Positions 36,642 through 45,663 of a DNA stretch of 64,000 nucleotides are shown in pieces (within the stretch, counting starts at the first letter, position 1; each line of letters opens with the position of its first letter). This DNA comes from Streptomyces sp. DH-12 (GTDB lineage: Bacteria; Actinomycetota; Actinomycetes; Streptomycetales; Streptomycetaceae): assembly GCF_002899455.1 (NCBI RefSeq), contig NZ_PPFB01000001.1, forward strand, positions 3,192,501 to 3,256,500. The letters are read 5' to 3'. The position numbers and the translations under genes are program-made. The notes under the pieces were generated by a model. That model searched no databases. It saw only the letters and a list, made by a program, of their open reading frames with translations, and was not told where the DNA came from.

Positions 36642-37820
36642 TTACCCGCTCTCTTCCCCGTTCACGTGAACACGCGGGACACGGCTGCCGATCCGGGTGA
36701 CGATCTCGTACGCGATGGTCCCGCACGCCTGCGCCCAGTCCTCCGCGGTGGGCTCACCGCGGTCACCGGGACCGAACAGGACCGCCTCGGCCCCCGGCGC
36801 CGGCTCGTCGCCGCCCAGGTCGACGACGAACTGATCCATCGCGACCCGCCCGGCGACGGTCCGCCACTTCCCCTCGACCAACACAGGTCCGGCGGACGAG
36901 GCGTGCCGCGGAATGCCGTCGGCGTACCCGAGCGGCACCAGACCGAGAGTGGTGGCCCCCGGAGTCACATAGTGGTGCCCGTAACCGACCCCGTGCCCGC
37001 CCGGCACGTTCTTCACCAGCGCCAGCGACGCCGTCAGGGTCATCGCCGGCCGCAGCCCCAGCTCCATCGGCGTACCGATCTCGGGGCTGGGCGAGACGCC
37101 GTACACCGCGATGCCGGGCCGCACCAGGTCGAAATGGCTCTCGGCCAGCGTCAGGGTCGCGGGCGAGTTGGCGATGTGCCGCACCTCGGGCTCCACACCC
37201 CGTGCCTCCGCGTACGCCACCATCTCCCGGAACGTCGACAACTGGGCGGCGATCGACGGATGCCCCGGCTCGTCGGCACACGCGAAGTGCGACCACAGCC
37301 CGGTCACCCGCAGCAGCCCCTCGGCCTCGGCACGCAGCGCGCCCGCGACCAGCTCGGCCCAGTCACCGGGCTGGCAGCCACCGCGCCCCAGCCCGGTGTC
37401 CGCCTTGAGCTGGACCCGCGCGGCGCGGCCGGCGAGACGGGCGGCGGCGGTGACCTCGTCCAGCGCCCACAGCCCGCTCACCGAGACGTCGACGTCGGCC
37501 TCGATCGCCTCGCGCCAGGGCCCGCCTGGCGTCCACAGCCAGCACATGATCCGGACGTCGTCCGGCACACCGGCGCCGGGCGCGCGCAAGGCGAGCGCCT
37601 CCTGGGGCGTGGCGGTGCCCAGCCAGGTCGCACCGGCGGCGACGGCCGCACGGGCGCAAGGGGCGGCGCCGTGCCCGTACCCGTCGGCCTTGACGACGGC
37701 CATCAGGGCGGCGCCGGGGGCGCGCTCACGGAGGGTGCGCACGTTGGCCCGCACGGCGGCCAGATCGATCACAGCACGGGCTCGGAGCTCCGCGCCGTGC
37801 GGGTCACCTGTCTCTTTCAT
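36642..37820 (-). CDS. alr: Alanine racemase
   Basis: 392 residues. PLP enzyme that makes D-alanine for peptidoglycan. The PLP lysine is K44 in AVVKADGYGHG; the second catalytic base is the Tyr in GVGYGHHY; RHIANSPATL and RVAMDQFVVDLG are family signatures. ATG 37820 has a weak CGGGG site. It is followed by the hydrolase gene after 37 bp and is probably the first gene of alr-hydrolase-tsaE. Confidence 0.96.
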   Translation of the reverse strand: MKETGDPHGAELRARAVIDLAAVRANVRTLRERAPGAALMAVVKADGYGHGAAPCARAAVAAGATWLGTATPQEALALRAPGAGVPDDVRIMCWLWTPGGPWREAIEADVDVSVSGLWALDEVTAAARLAGRAARVQLKADTGLGRGGCQPGDWAELVAGALRAEAEGLLRVTGLWSHFACADEPGHPSIAAQLSTFREMVAYAEARGVEPEVRHIANSPATLTLAESHFDLVRPGIAVYGVSPSPEIGTPMELGLRPAMTLTASLALVKNVPGGHGVGYGHHYVTPGATTLGLVPLGYADGIPRHASSAGPVLVEGKWRTVAGRVAMDQFVVDLGGDEPAPGAEAVLFGPGDRGEPTAEDWAQACGTIAYEIVTRIGSRVPRVHVNGEESG

Positions 37821-38377
37821 CCCCGACAGTCTCTCAGAGCCCCCACACCCCCACGGGAGGAGCGGCGCCTTCGCGCTCCGCGCGACCGTCCTGCCGTTCG
37901 GGCGGGGTGCCGTCCAGGGGGCGTCTACGCGGAAGCACCCGGCGTGGGGGCCCGCCGACGAACGTGTGCTGGACACACCGGGGTCTCGCACCACCCGGTG
38001 CGGGCGCGGGCCGGGGGATGTTCGCGCAACCCGGCGCTTACGGGGCGCCGCCGCGCCCGCCCGAGGCGGCACGAATGCCCGCGGATCACGGGGGGCGTGG
38101 CCGCGTACGGCGGGGAGGGGACGGGGCGGGGGCGGGCGCCCGCAGCGGCCGGCGCGTCCGCGTCCCGCACCTCTCCAGCACGCACTCTCGCGCCGGACCG
38201 AGGACGACCGCCCCCACCGCGGCCCCGCACCACCCACCCCCCGTGGGCGCTGCACCAGCCCCCCACCGGACAGAACCCCGCGCCGCAGGCGTCGGACCTC
38301 AGCCGCGGAGACCCGCACCGCAGGCATCCGGACCTGGACCCCCACCAGGCGGGGACCCACGCCGCAGGCGTCACACC
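37821..38377. other. 557-bp gap upstream of alr with extragenic repeats
   Basis: No gene is supported on either strand: the open frames are very Arg/Pro- or Gly-rich with no start signals. The right part holds copies of a dispersed repeat (38255-38271, 38281-38304, 38360-38384). The alr promoter must lie near 37830-37900. Confidence 0.55.
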
Positions 38378-38384
38378 TCAGCCC
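38255..38384. repeat. Cluster of dispersed extragenic repeat pieces at the nnrD end
   Basis: CCAGCCCCCCACCGGAC (38255-38271); CGCCGCAGGCGTC at 38281 and again at 38360, each continued by acCTCAGCC; a diverged copy near 38317. The 20-mer CAGGCGTCACACCTCAGCCC at 38365-38384 spans the nnrD stop codon and recurs exactly at the end of glmM (46815-46834). Confidence 0.75.
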
Positions 38385-39859
38385 CGCGCCACGCTCCGCC
38401 AGGCCTCCGGGATCCGCCGCGCGACATCCTCCGCACTCACCGGCGCCCCCTCCGCCGCGAACCGCCCCGCCAACCCGTGCACGTACGCCGCCACGCTCCC
38501 CGCGTCCACCGCCGACAACCCCGCCGCCAGCAGCGACCCCCCGAGCCCCGACAGCACATCCCCGCTCCCCGCCGTGGCCAGCCACGGCGTCCCCGTCGGG
38601 TTCACCCGCACCGCACCCCCGCCCCCCGCCTCCGCGACCAGCGTCGTGGACCCCTTCAGCAGCACAGCCGCCCCGTACCGCGCCGCCAGCTCCCGCACGG
38701 CCGCCAGCCGCCCCGCCTCCACTTCCTCCCGCTCGACCCCCAGCAACGCGGCCGCCTCCCCCGCATGGGGAGTCATCAACGTAGGCACCCCCCGCTCGCC
38801 CCTCCCCCGCACCGCCCCGGCCTCCGCCAGCCGCAACCCGTCCGCGTCGATCAGCACCGGCACGTCCGCCGCCAGCACCTCCCCCACCGTCGCCGCGTCG
38901 TCCCCGGCCCCCGGCCCGACGACCCACGCCTGCACCCGCCCCGCACGCGCGGGCCCCCGCTCCGACACCAGCGTCTCGGGATGCCGAGCCAGCACCGCAC
39001 TCCCCGCCGGCCCCACGTACCGCACGGCCCCGGCGCCACCCCGCAGGGCGCCGGCCACCGCCAGCACGGCCGCCCCCGGATACCGCGCGGACCCGGCCGC
39101 GATCCCCACGACCCCCCGCCGGTACTTGTCACTCTCCGCAGCCGGCACCGGCAACAACCGCGCCACCTCCCCGTGCTGCAGCGCCTCCGCCCGAGCCTCA
39201 GCGGCCCCCGCCGCCCCGTCCGGCTCCAGCTCCAGTCCGATGTCGACGAACCGCACGACCCCCGCGTACTCCCGAGCCGGATCGATCAGCAACCCCGGCT
39301 TGTACGCACCGAAGGTGACCGTGACATCCGCCCGGACAGCGGCCCCGCGCACCTCCCCCGTGTCCGCGTCGATCCCGCTCGGCAGGTCGACCGCGACCAC
39401 GACCCCCCGCCCCCGGCCCCGTCCCCGCCGAGCGGCCTCGGCCAACGGCACCGCTTCCTCCCGCAGCCCGCCCTTCCCCCCGATCCCCACGATCCCGTCC
39501 ACGACGAGATCGGCCCGCTCGACGAGCCCCACCGCGCTCCCGGCGTCCGCCACCACGGAACCCCCCGCCCGCCGCAGGGCGGCCAGCCCACCCGCATGAG
39601 CCCGCCCCGGCGCCAGCAGCACCGCCCGCACCCCGGCCCCCCGCCGAGCCAGCCGCGCGCCGGCGTACAGGGCGTCGCCCCCGTTGTCCCCACTGCCGAC
39701 CAGCAGGACCACCCGGCTGCCGTACACCCGCCCCAGCACATCCGCGCACGCCGCGGCGAGCCCGGCGGCAGCGCGCTGCATCAGCGCCCCCTCCGGCAGC
39801 CGCGCCATCAGTTCCCGTTCCGCCGCCCTGACCGTCTCCACGCTGTAAGCAGTCCGCAT
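38378..39859 (-). CDS. nnrD: Bifunctional NAD(P)H-hydrate epimerase/dehydratase
   Basis: 493 residues. It repairs hydrated NAD(P)H. The N-terminal half (1-215) is the epimerase (NnrE): VVLLVGSGDNGGDALYAGARLARRG and VDLPSGIDADTG. The C-terminal half (about 230-490) is the ribokinase-like dehydratase (NnrD): YRRGVVGIAAGSARYPGAAVLA, VVGPGAGDDA, and NPTGTPWLATAGSGDVLSG. Both active-site sets look intact. ATG 39859 has GGGGAAA upstream. Its stop lies inside a dispersed 20-bp repeat. Confidence 0.95.
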   Translation of the reverse strand: MRTAYSVETVRAAERELMARLPEGALMQRAAAGLAAACADVLGRVYGSRVVLLVGSGDNGGDALYAGARLARRGAGVRAVLLAPGRAHAGGLAALRRAGGSVVADAGSAVGLVERADLVVDGIVGIGGKGGLREEAVPLAEAARRGRGRGRGVVVAVDLPSGIDADTGEVRGAAVRADVTVTFGAYKPGLLIDPAREYAGVVRFVDIGLELEPDGAAGAAEARAEALQHGEVARLLPVPAAESDKYRRGVVGIAAGSARYPGAAVLAVAGALRGGAGAVRYVGPAGSAVLARHPETLVSERGPARAGRVQAWVVGPGAGDDAATVGEVLAADVPVLIDADGLRLAEAGAVRGRGERGVPTLMTPHAGEAAALLGVEREEVEAGRLAAVRELAARYGAAVLLKGSTTLVAEAGGGGAVRVNPTGTPWLATAGSGDVLSGLGGSLLAAGLSAVDAGSVAAYVHGLAGRFAAEGAPVSAEDVARRIPEAWRSVARG

Positions 39860-39969
39860 GCTTCCGAGTTTCCCCGAAGCCCCGCCCCCTGCCCTCCCCC
39901 TGCTCCTCCCGTCACCAGAACCTCTTGACTCCACCCGGCGCCCTTGCCACACTCCCGGCCCCCACCGAA

Positions 39970-39996
39970 TGAATCGATTCACTCGAACCGGTTCGA
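39970..39996. promoter_or_regulatory. Paired LacI-type operators
   Basis: Two perfect palindromes stand next to each other: TGAATCGATTCA (39970-39981) and TCGAACCGGTTCGA (39983-39996). Both have the central CG typical of LacI/GalR operators. They lie 28-54 nt upstream of the secreted beta-helix gene and probably repress it until its sugar is present. Confidence 0.65.
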
Positions 39997-40023
39997 CGAC
40001 ATGACGACAAGGACAAGAACCCC

Positions 40024-41196
40024 ATGCGACGCATGCGATGCCGAGCCGCGTCACTCGCAGCAGCCGCCACGGCCCTCCTCACGGCGACAACCACCCTCAC
40101 CCCGCCCGCCGCGGCCGCACAGCCGCCGGCCCCCGCCCGCGCAGCAGCCTGCGGCGACGGCACGTACCACGCCGAAGCCGTCAAGAACGGCTCCACCTGG
40201 ACCGCCCGCCGAGGCGGCAGCACGGTCCACACCGGGACCGACATGCGCGCCGCCGTCCAGGCGGCGATCGGCGCGCTCACCGCGAACCGCACCAGCAAGG
40301 AACGCGTCGTGGTCCGCGGCTCCGGCTCCCTCTCCGCGGGCTCCCGCATCTCGCTCCCCAGCTACACGGTCCTCGATGTCTGCGGCACGATCGACGTCAC
40401 CGGCACCGGCTCCGGCGACCAGGCGCCGGTCTACTCACGCGGCACCCGCGACATCGAGGTGCAGCACCTCAACGTCACCGGCGCCCCGCTCTACGGCATC
40501 TTCCTGCGCAACGTGGAGAACGTGGTCCTGGGCCGGATCGACATGCGTCTGTCCCGCGGCCTCGGCGTCCGCATCGACAACCGCGGCGACACCAGCCGGT
40601 GGACGCGCAACGTCCGTATCGACACCGTGTACGTGTCCGGCGCGTCCAGTCACGCCGTGGAGACGTACGGCGTCGACGGCCTGACCGTCGGCACGGTGAC
40701 CGCCCGCAACGTGGGCGAGTCCGGCCTCCTCCTCAACCAGACCGTCAACGCCACGGTCACGAAGGTGGACGCGGAGAACGCCGGCACCGGCACCGGCTAC
40801 GCGGCCTTCCGCATGGCCAACCGCAACGGCCGGATCGGCAGCAGCTACGCGACGAACATCCGCGTCGGCGAGGTGATCGCCCGCGGCGGCGGACGCGGCG
40901 TGTTCTGCGTCTCGGAGAGCGGCGGCGCGACGATCGACAGGATCACGCTCTCGAACACCGGCAACAACGCGATCCTGATCGAGAACTGCTACAACGTGAC
41001 CCTCGCGGCCCAGAGCGGCACGGTCACGGGCGGCGGCGAGATCCGTCTGGCGGCCCGCTCGGAGTTCCCGAACAACAGGGACATCACCGTCCAGAACCTC
41101 ACGGTGACGAACTCCTCGATCCGCGAGAGCCCTTGCGGCGAGAACATCACCTTCCGCAACAACCGCCTGGTGAACAGCGCGCAGTCGATCTGCTAG
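40024..41196 (+). CDS. Secreted right-handed beta-helix protein, likely polysaccharide-degrading
   Basis: 390 residues. Signal peptide (about 1-37, ending AAAAQPPAPARAAACG). The rest shows the repeated short strands of a parallel beta helix (VVVRGSGSLSAG, TRDIEVQHLNVTG, VENVVLGRIDM, NAILIENCYNVTL), like pectate lyases and polygalacturonases. Six cysteines occur in the mature part. A catalytic motif is not obvious, so the exact reaction is open. ATG 40024 is used; AAGGAC lies 12 nt upstream. Twin palindromes in the promoter suggest sugar-dependent control. Confidence 0.82.
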   Translation: MRRMRCRAASLAAAATALLTATTTLTPPAAAAQPPAPARAAACGDGTYHAEAVKNGSTWTARRGGSTVHTGTDMRAAVQAAIGALTANRTSKERVVVRGSGSLSAGSRISLPSYTVLDVCGTIDVTGTGSGDQAPVYSRGTRDIEVQHLNVTGAPLYGIFLRNVENVVLGRIDMRLSRGLGVRIDNRGDTSRWTRNVRIDTVYVSGASSHAVETYGVDGLTVGTVTARNVGESGLLLNQTVNATVTKVDAENAGTGTGYAAFRMANRNGRIGSSYATNIRVGEVIARGGGRGVFCVSESGGATIDRITLSNTGNNAILIENCYNVTLAAQSGTVTGGGEIRLAARSEFPNNRDITVQNLTVTNSSIRESPCGENITFRNNRLVNSAQSIC

Positions 41197-41259
41197 GCGG
41201 GCCGATCCACCGGGTGAGCCGATCTGCCAGGCAGGCAGGCAGGCCGGCCCGCACGACAC

Positions 41260-41294
41260 AGCGGGGTGCGGCGCCCAAGGCGCCGCACCCCGCT
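41260..41294. terminator. Perfect 16-bp terminator hairpin
   Basis: AGCGGGGTGCGGCGCC (41260-41275), CAA loop, and the exact complement (41279-41294). It lies between the convergent beta-helix and sigma factor genes and should stop both transcripts. A (CAGG)4 microrepeat lies just before it (41228-41243). Confidence 0.93.
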
Positions 41295-41316
41295 CTCCAA
41301 GCTCGCGCTCAGCCCG

Positions 41317-42165
41317 TCAGTTGGTGCAGAGCATCCCCGCCCGCAGCCGCTTCAGGGTCCGCGACAGCAGTCGCGACACGTGCATCTGCGAGCAGCCCAG
41401 CCGCTCACCGATCTCCGCCTGCGTCAGCTCCTCCACGAACCTCCAGTGGACGATCTTCCGCTCACGCTCGTCCAGCTCGGCGATCATCGGGGCGAGGGCG
41501 TGGAAGTCCTCCACCAGCCCCAGCGCCGCGTCCTCGGCGCCGATGAAGTCCGCGAGCACGCTCTCGCCGTCCGGCTCGCTGCCGATGGCGGCGTCCAGCG
41601 ACGCGGAGTTGTAGCCGTTGGCGGCCAGCCGGGCCTCGTTGACCTCGGCCTCGGTGAGGCTCATCAGCTGCGCCAGCTCGGCGGTGGTGGGCGTACGGCC
41701 CAGGCGGCTGCGCAGTTCCTCGGTGGCGCGGGCGAGCTGCACCCGGGCCTCCTGGAGCCGACGCGGCACGTGCACGGACCACGAGGTGTCGCGGAAGAAG
41801 CGCTTGATCTCGCCGACGATGTAGGGGATCGCGAAGGACGTGAACTCGACCTCGCGGGAGAGCTCGAACCGGTCGATGGCCTTGATCAGACCGATCATGC
41901 CGACCTGGACGATGTCCTCCATCTCCTCCGGGCCGCGGCTGCGGAACCGGCCGGCCGCGTAGCGGACCAGGGACATGTTCATCTCGATCAGCGTGTTGCG
42001 CGCGTACTGGTACTCGTGGGTGCCTTCCTCCAGCTCCGTCAGCCGCCGGAAGAACTGCCGGGACAGTTCACGCGCGTCCTGCGGCGCCACCTGGCCGGGA
42101 TCCGCGACCTCCGGCAGCTCGGTCACGCTCTGCGCCTGGTCCGTCCGTGCCATTGTCGACGTCAC
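41317..42165 (-). CDS. RNA polymerase sigma factor, SigB/SigF family
   Basis: 282 residues of the group 3 (stress/sporulation) sigma family. Region 2 has NMSLVRYAAGRFRSRGPEEMEDIVQVGMIGLIKAIDRFE and EFTSFAIPYIVGEIKRFFRD; region 3 VPRRLQEARVQLARATEEL; region 4 LDERERKIVHWRFVEELTQAEIGERLGCSQMHVSRLLSRTLKRLR. GTG 42165 is chosen for GGGAGGG 6 nt upstream; ATG 42183 and ATG 42153 are alternatives. No anti-sigma gene is adjacent. Streptomyces has many paralogues, so I give no symbol. A GGGTAC hexamer (42221-42216, reverse strand) resembles the -10 of SigB-type promoters. Confidence 0.93.
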   Translation of the reverse strand: MTSTMARTDQAQSVTELPEVADPGQVAPQDARELSRQFFRRLTELEEGTHEYQYARNTLIEMNMSLVRYAAGRFRSRGPEEMEDIVQVGMIGLIKAIDRFELSREVEFTSFAIPYIVGEIKRFFRDTSWSVHVPRRLQEARVQLARATEELRSRLGRTPTTAELAQLMSLTEAEVNEARLAANGYNSASLDAAIGSEPDGESVLADFIGAEDAALGLVEDFHALAPMIAELDERERKIVHWRFVEELTQAEIGERLGCSQMHVSRLLSRTLKRLRAGMLCTN

Positions 42166-42244
42166 AGTAAAGCCCTCCCTCATACGTGCCCCCGCTCCGA
42201 TCCGGCTCCCCGCATGTACCCCCACTTCTGCGAAGCACGCACCT

Positions 42245-42370
42245 TCATCGACGATTTTTTCGCAGGAGGCGTACGAGGGCGAGAACGACGGTGAGGACAG
42301 CGGCGACCACCAGGAGCGCATCACCCCAGGCGGGAAGGTCGACGGCCACCCCGGGCCACGCGGATCCCAC
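42245..42370 (-). CDS. 41-residue single-pass membrane peptide
   Basis: GTG 42370 begins 6 nt after the acpS stop codon, with GGAGGGG upstream, and opens 41 codons to TGA. The peptide is MGSAWPGVAVDLPAWGD, a hydrophobic helix (about 17-34, DALLVVAAVLTVVLALV) and a basic tail RLLRKNRR. The shape is that of a small inner-membrane protein with a cytoplasmic basic end. Third positions are mostly G or C until the last basic codons. It is probably co-transcribed with acpS. I know no homologue. Confidence 0.6.
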   Translation of the reverse strand: MGSAWPGVAVDLPAWGDALLVVAAVLTVVLALVRLLRKNRR

Positions 42371-42376
42371 GGCCCC

Positions 42377-42748
42377 TCACCCCTCCGCGACCACGACGGC
42401 CGAGGCCACCCCGGCGTCGTGGCTCAGCGAGACGTGCCAGGAGCGCACCCCCAGCTCCTCCGCGCGGGCGGCGACGGTCCCCTTGACCCGCAGCCGCGGC
42501 CGCCCGCTGTCCTCGCACCACACCTCCGCGTCGGTCCAGTAGAGCCCCGCGGGGGCCCCGAGCGCCTTGGCCAGTGCCTCCTTGGCGGCGAACCGCGCCG
42601 CCAGGGAGGCGACGCCGCGCCGCTCCCCGCTGGGCAGCAGCAGCTCGCTCTCCACGAAGAGCCGCTCGGCCAGCCCGGGCGTGCGTTCCAGCGACGCGGC
42701 GAACCGCTCGATCTCGGCGACGTCGATCCCGACTCCGATGATGCTCAT
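42377..42748 (-). CDS. acpS: Holo-[acyl-carrier-protein] synthase
   Basis: 123 residues. It transfers 4'-phosphopantetheine from CoA to the acyl carrier protein. The motifs [14 protein letters not shown] (Mg-binding D9) and [13 protein letters not shown] (E57) are diagnostic. ATG 42748. It follows glmS after 34 bp and is probably in the same transcript; its stop overlaps the ribosome site of a tiny membrane peptide gene. Confidence 0.95.
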   Translation of the reverse strand: MSIIGVGIDVAEIERFAASLERTPGLAERLFVESELLLPSGERRGVASLAARFAAKEALAKALGAPAGLYWTDAEVWCEDSGRPRLRVKGTVAARAEELGVRSWHVSLSHDAGVASAVVVAEG

Positions 42749-42782
42749 GCGGGCACCCTAAAGCGACGGGCCCTCCGGCCCC

Positions 42783-44630
42783 CTACTCCACGGTGACCGA
42801 CTTGGCGAGGTTCCGCGGCTGGTCGACCTCGTTGCCGCGGGCGGTCGCCAGCTCGCAGGCGAACACCTGCAACGGCACGGTCGCCACCAGCGGCTGGAGC
42901 AGCGTCGGCGTGACGGGGACGCGGATCAGATGGTCGGCGTACGGGACGACCGTCTCGTCCCCCTCTTCCGCGACCACGATGGTGCGGGCGCCGCGCGCGC
43001 GGATCTCCTGGATGTTGGAGACGATCTTGTCGTGCAGCACGGACCGTCCGCGCGGCGACGGCACGACCACGACGACCGGCAGGCCGTCCTCGACGAGCGC
43101 GATCGGCCCGTGCTTCAGCTCGCCGGCCGCGAACCCCTCGGCGTGCATGTAGGCGAGCTCCTTCAGCTTCAGCGCACCCTCCAGCGCGACCGGGTGGCCC
43201 ACGTGCCGGCCCAGGAACAGCACCGTGTTCTTCTCGGCCAGGGAGCGGGCGAGCCGCCGTACCGGCTCCATGGTCCGAAGGACCCGCTCGACCGCGCCGG
43301 GGATCGACGCGAGGTCCCGCACCACGGCGCGGATCTCGTCGGCGTACTGGGTGCCGCGCACCTGCCCCAGGTACAGCGCGACCAGATAACAGGCGACCAG
43401 CTGCGTCAGGAACGCCTTCGTCGACGCGACGGCGACCTCCGGACCGGCGTGCGTGTACAGCACCGCGTCCGACTCCCGCGGGATCGTCGATCCGTTGGTG
43501 TTGCAGATGGCCAGCACCTTGGCGCCCTGCTCACGGGCGTGCCGCAGCGCCATCAGGGTGTCCATGGTCTCGCCGGACTGGGAGATGGCGATGACGAGGG
43601 TCTGCTGGTCGAGGATCGGGTCCCGGTAGCGGAACTCGCTCGCCAGCTCCACCTCGCACGGCACGCGCGTCCAGTGCTCGATGGCGTACTTGGCGATGAG
43701 GCCCGCGTGGAAGGCGGTGCCGCAGGCGACGATGACGACCTTGTCGACCTCGCGCAGCACGCCCGCCGGGATGCGCACCTCGTCCAGGGTCAGCGAGCCG
43801 GAGCCGTCGACGCGGCCCAGCAGGGTGTCGGCGACCGCCTTCGGCTGCTCGGCGATCTCCTTGAGCATGAAAGAGGCGTAGCCGCCCTTCTCGGCGGCGG
43901 AGGCGTCCCAGTCGACGTGGTACGCGCGGACGTCGGCCGGAGCCCCCTGGAAGTCCGTCACGGTCACCGCGTCGCGGCGCACTTCGACGACCTGGTCCTG
44001 CCCCAGCTCGATCGCGTCGCGGGTGTGGGCGATGAACGCGGCGACGTCGGAGGCGAGGAACGACTCCCCCTCCCCGACACCCACCACCAGCGGCGAGTTG
44101 CGGCGCGCGCCGACCACCACGTCCGGCTCGTCGGCGTGCACGGCGACCAGGGTGAAGGCGCCCTCCAGCCGCCGGCACACCAGCCGCATCGCCTCGGCGA
44201 GGTCGGCGCAGGCGGAGTACTCCTCGGCGAGCAGATGGGCGACGACCTCGGTGTCGGTCTCGGAGCGCAGCTCGTGCCCGCGCTCGGTCAGCTCCTCCCG
44301 CAGGGCGGCGAAGTTCTCGATGATGCCGTTGTGGACGACGGCGACCCGGCCCGCGTCGTCGATGTGCGGGTGGGCGTTGGCGTCGGTGGGGCCGCCGTGC
44401 GTGGCCCACCGGGTGTGGCCGATGCCGGTCGTCCCGGTCGGCAGCGGCCGGTCGGCCAGTTCCTTCTCCAGGTTGACCAGCTTCCCGGCCCTCTTCGCCG
44501 TGGCCAGTCCGCCGTCGGCCTGCACGGCGACGCCCGCCGAGTCGTAGCCCCGGTATTCGAGTCGCTTCAGTCCGGCCGTCACGACGTCAAGCGCCGACTG
44601 CGGCCCCACATAACCCACGATTCCGCACAT
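42783..44630 (-). CDS. glmS: Glutamine-fructose-6-phosphate aminotransferase
   Basis: 615 residues. It makes glucosamine 6-phosphate, the first step to UDP-GlcNAc. N-terminal glutaminase domain with nucleophile C2 (MCGIVGY), GHTRWATHG and NGIIEN; two SIS domains follow with SQSGETMDT and the end DQPRNLAKSVTVE. I see no glmS ribozyme upstream, as expected for this phylum. ATG 44630. The product feeds GlmM, encoded 2 kb away. Confidence 0.97.
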   Translation of the reverse strand: MCGIVGYVGPQSALDVVTAGLKRLEYRGYDSAGVAVQADGGLATAKRAGKLVNLEKELADRPLPTGTTGIGHTRWATHGGPTDANAHPHIDDAGRVAVVHNGIIENFAALREELTERGHELRSETDTEVVAHLLAEEYSACADLAEAMRLVCRRLEGAFTLVAVHADEPDVVVGARRNSPLVVGVGEGESFLASDVAAFIAHTRDAIELGQDQVVEVRRDAVTVTDFQGAPADVRAYHVDWDASAAEKGGYASFMLKEIAEQPKAVADTLLGRVDGSGSLTLDEVRIPAGVLREVDKVVIVACGTAFHAGLIAKYAIEHWTRVPCEVELASEFRYRDPILDQQTLVIAISQSGETMDTLMALRHAREQGAKVLAICNTNGSTIPRESDAVLYTHAGPEVAVASTKAFLTQLVACYLVALYLGQVRGTQYADEIRAVVRDLASIPGAVERVLRTMEPVRRLARSLAEKNTVLFLGRHVGHPVALEGALKLKELAYMHAEGFAAGELKHGPIALVEDGLPVVVVVPSPRGRSVLHDKIVSNIQEIRARGARTIVVAEEGDETVVPYADHLIRVPVTPTLLQPLVATVPLQVFACELATARGNEVDQPRNLAKSVTVE

Positions 44631-44693
44631 GCTCGGCAGCCTACGGTCCGTCAGCCGCCGGAAACGGCCTCCGCGTGCCCGGAATCGGAAATT

Positions 44694-44720
44694 CCCACCG
44701 GTGCGCGAGGCACCGGTGGG
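44694..44720 (-). terminator. Terminator after the lipoprotein gene
   Basis: CCCACCGGTGC (44694-44704) and GCACCGGTGGG (44710-44720) form an 11-bp stem with loop GCGAG, just downstream of the lipoprotein stop (44733), separating it from glmS. Confidence 0.88.
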
Positions 44721-44732
44721 AGAGGTTCCGCG

Positions 44733-45512
44733 TCAGCCGAGCTTGCCGACCTGCGCGGCGACGACGTCGGCCGGGACCTCGAAGTCCTCGCCGGTGGCCA
44801 TGGCCGCGAGGTTCACGGCGCTGAAGGTGACCACGGTGGCGCCCTTGCGCACCACGACGATCTTGTTGGGCGCCTCGACGCCCTCGTCGGCGGCCACGGT
44901 CAGCGTGACGGCGGCTCCCTCGTCGCCGCCCTCGGGGGCCGCGGTGGTGGCGACCTTGACGACGTCCATCGGCTCGCCGACGACGGTGGCCTTGTAGCCG
45001 CCCACGCACTTCTCGGCCGCCGCGGCCAGGCCCTTCATCGCCTGCTCGGCGCCGTCGCCGTCGTAGGAGGCGAGGTTGATCAGCGCCTTGTCCACGTCGA
45101 GCGCGGCCATCAGGGCGTCCTCGGGCTTGGTGTCCGCGGACGGCTTCACCGGGTCGCCCGTCCAGGACCGCTTCACGGACGCGGCCGGCTCGCCCTGCGC
45201 CACGGCGGCCTGGGCGCGGGCCAGCGGCAGACAGGCGGCGTCCTCCGTCTTCACCTTGCCGGCGGCGACGTCGTCCGTCGCCGGGAGCTTGGTGGCGACC
45301 TTGCCGCTCTTGACGTCCGACTGCGCGAGGGCGGCCTTCTCCAGGTCGGCGGCGGTGAGCGCCTCCGCCGGGGCGCCGGAGGCGGCGGACGCGCCCTTGC
45401 CCTCGTCGGCCTTGTCCTGGTCGTCGCCGGAGCCGCCGCAGGCGGTGACGAGCAGGGCCAGCGCGGCGACGGAGGCGGCGAGCGCGGTACGACGGACGGA
45501 ACTGGTTCTCAC
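44733..45512 (-). CDS. Putative lipoprotein of unknown function
   Basis: 259 residues. Signal peptide with lipobox VTAC (C25), then a Gly/Asp/Lys-rich linker, then a domain with LTAADLEKAALAQSDVKSGKV and, later, strands EGAAVTLTVAADEGVEAP and KIVVVRKGATVVTFSAVNL. Two cysteines (in EDAACLPLARAQ and AEKCVGGYK) may pair. The type is common in Streptomyces but has no known role. GTG 45512 has AGAAAGAG upstream. It is divergent from coaA. Confidence 0.82.
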   Translation of the reverse strand: MRTSSVRRTALAASVAALALLVTACGGSGDDQDKADEGKGASAASGAPAEALTAADLEKAALAQSDVKSGKVATKLPATDDVAAGKVKTEDAACLPLARAQAAVAQGEPAASVKRSWTGDPVKPSADTKPEDALMAALDVDKALINLASYDGDGAEQAMKGLAAAAEKCVGGYKATVVGEPMDVVKVATTAAPEGGDEGAAVTLTVAADEGVEAPNKIVVVRKGATVVTFSAVNLAAMATGEDFEVPADVVAAQVGKLG

Positions 45513-45663
45513 GGAGGAACTCTTTCTCGAAGGCGCGGAGGCATCCGCATCATGTGCGCGCACTGTACACAGCCGCCTCACAGATGATCATCGGATCCCC
45601 CACGGGACGCCGACGTGACACAGCCCACCTGTCGCCACGTTCGAACTCCGTTAACAATGGACT

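Noticed and set aside
36366..39928. Very long forward open frames across alr and nnrD
   Set aside because: Ser/Pro/Arg-rich translations without start signals; the reverse strand carries well-conserved enzymes.
41228..41243. CAGG microrepeat
   Set aside because: Only four units next to a terminator; chance cannot be excluded.
42216..42221. SigB-type promoter before the sigma gene
   Set aside because: The GGGTAC hexamer is present but no GTTT-like -35 stands at the right distance, so it is only mentioned.
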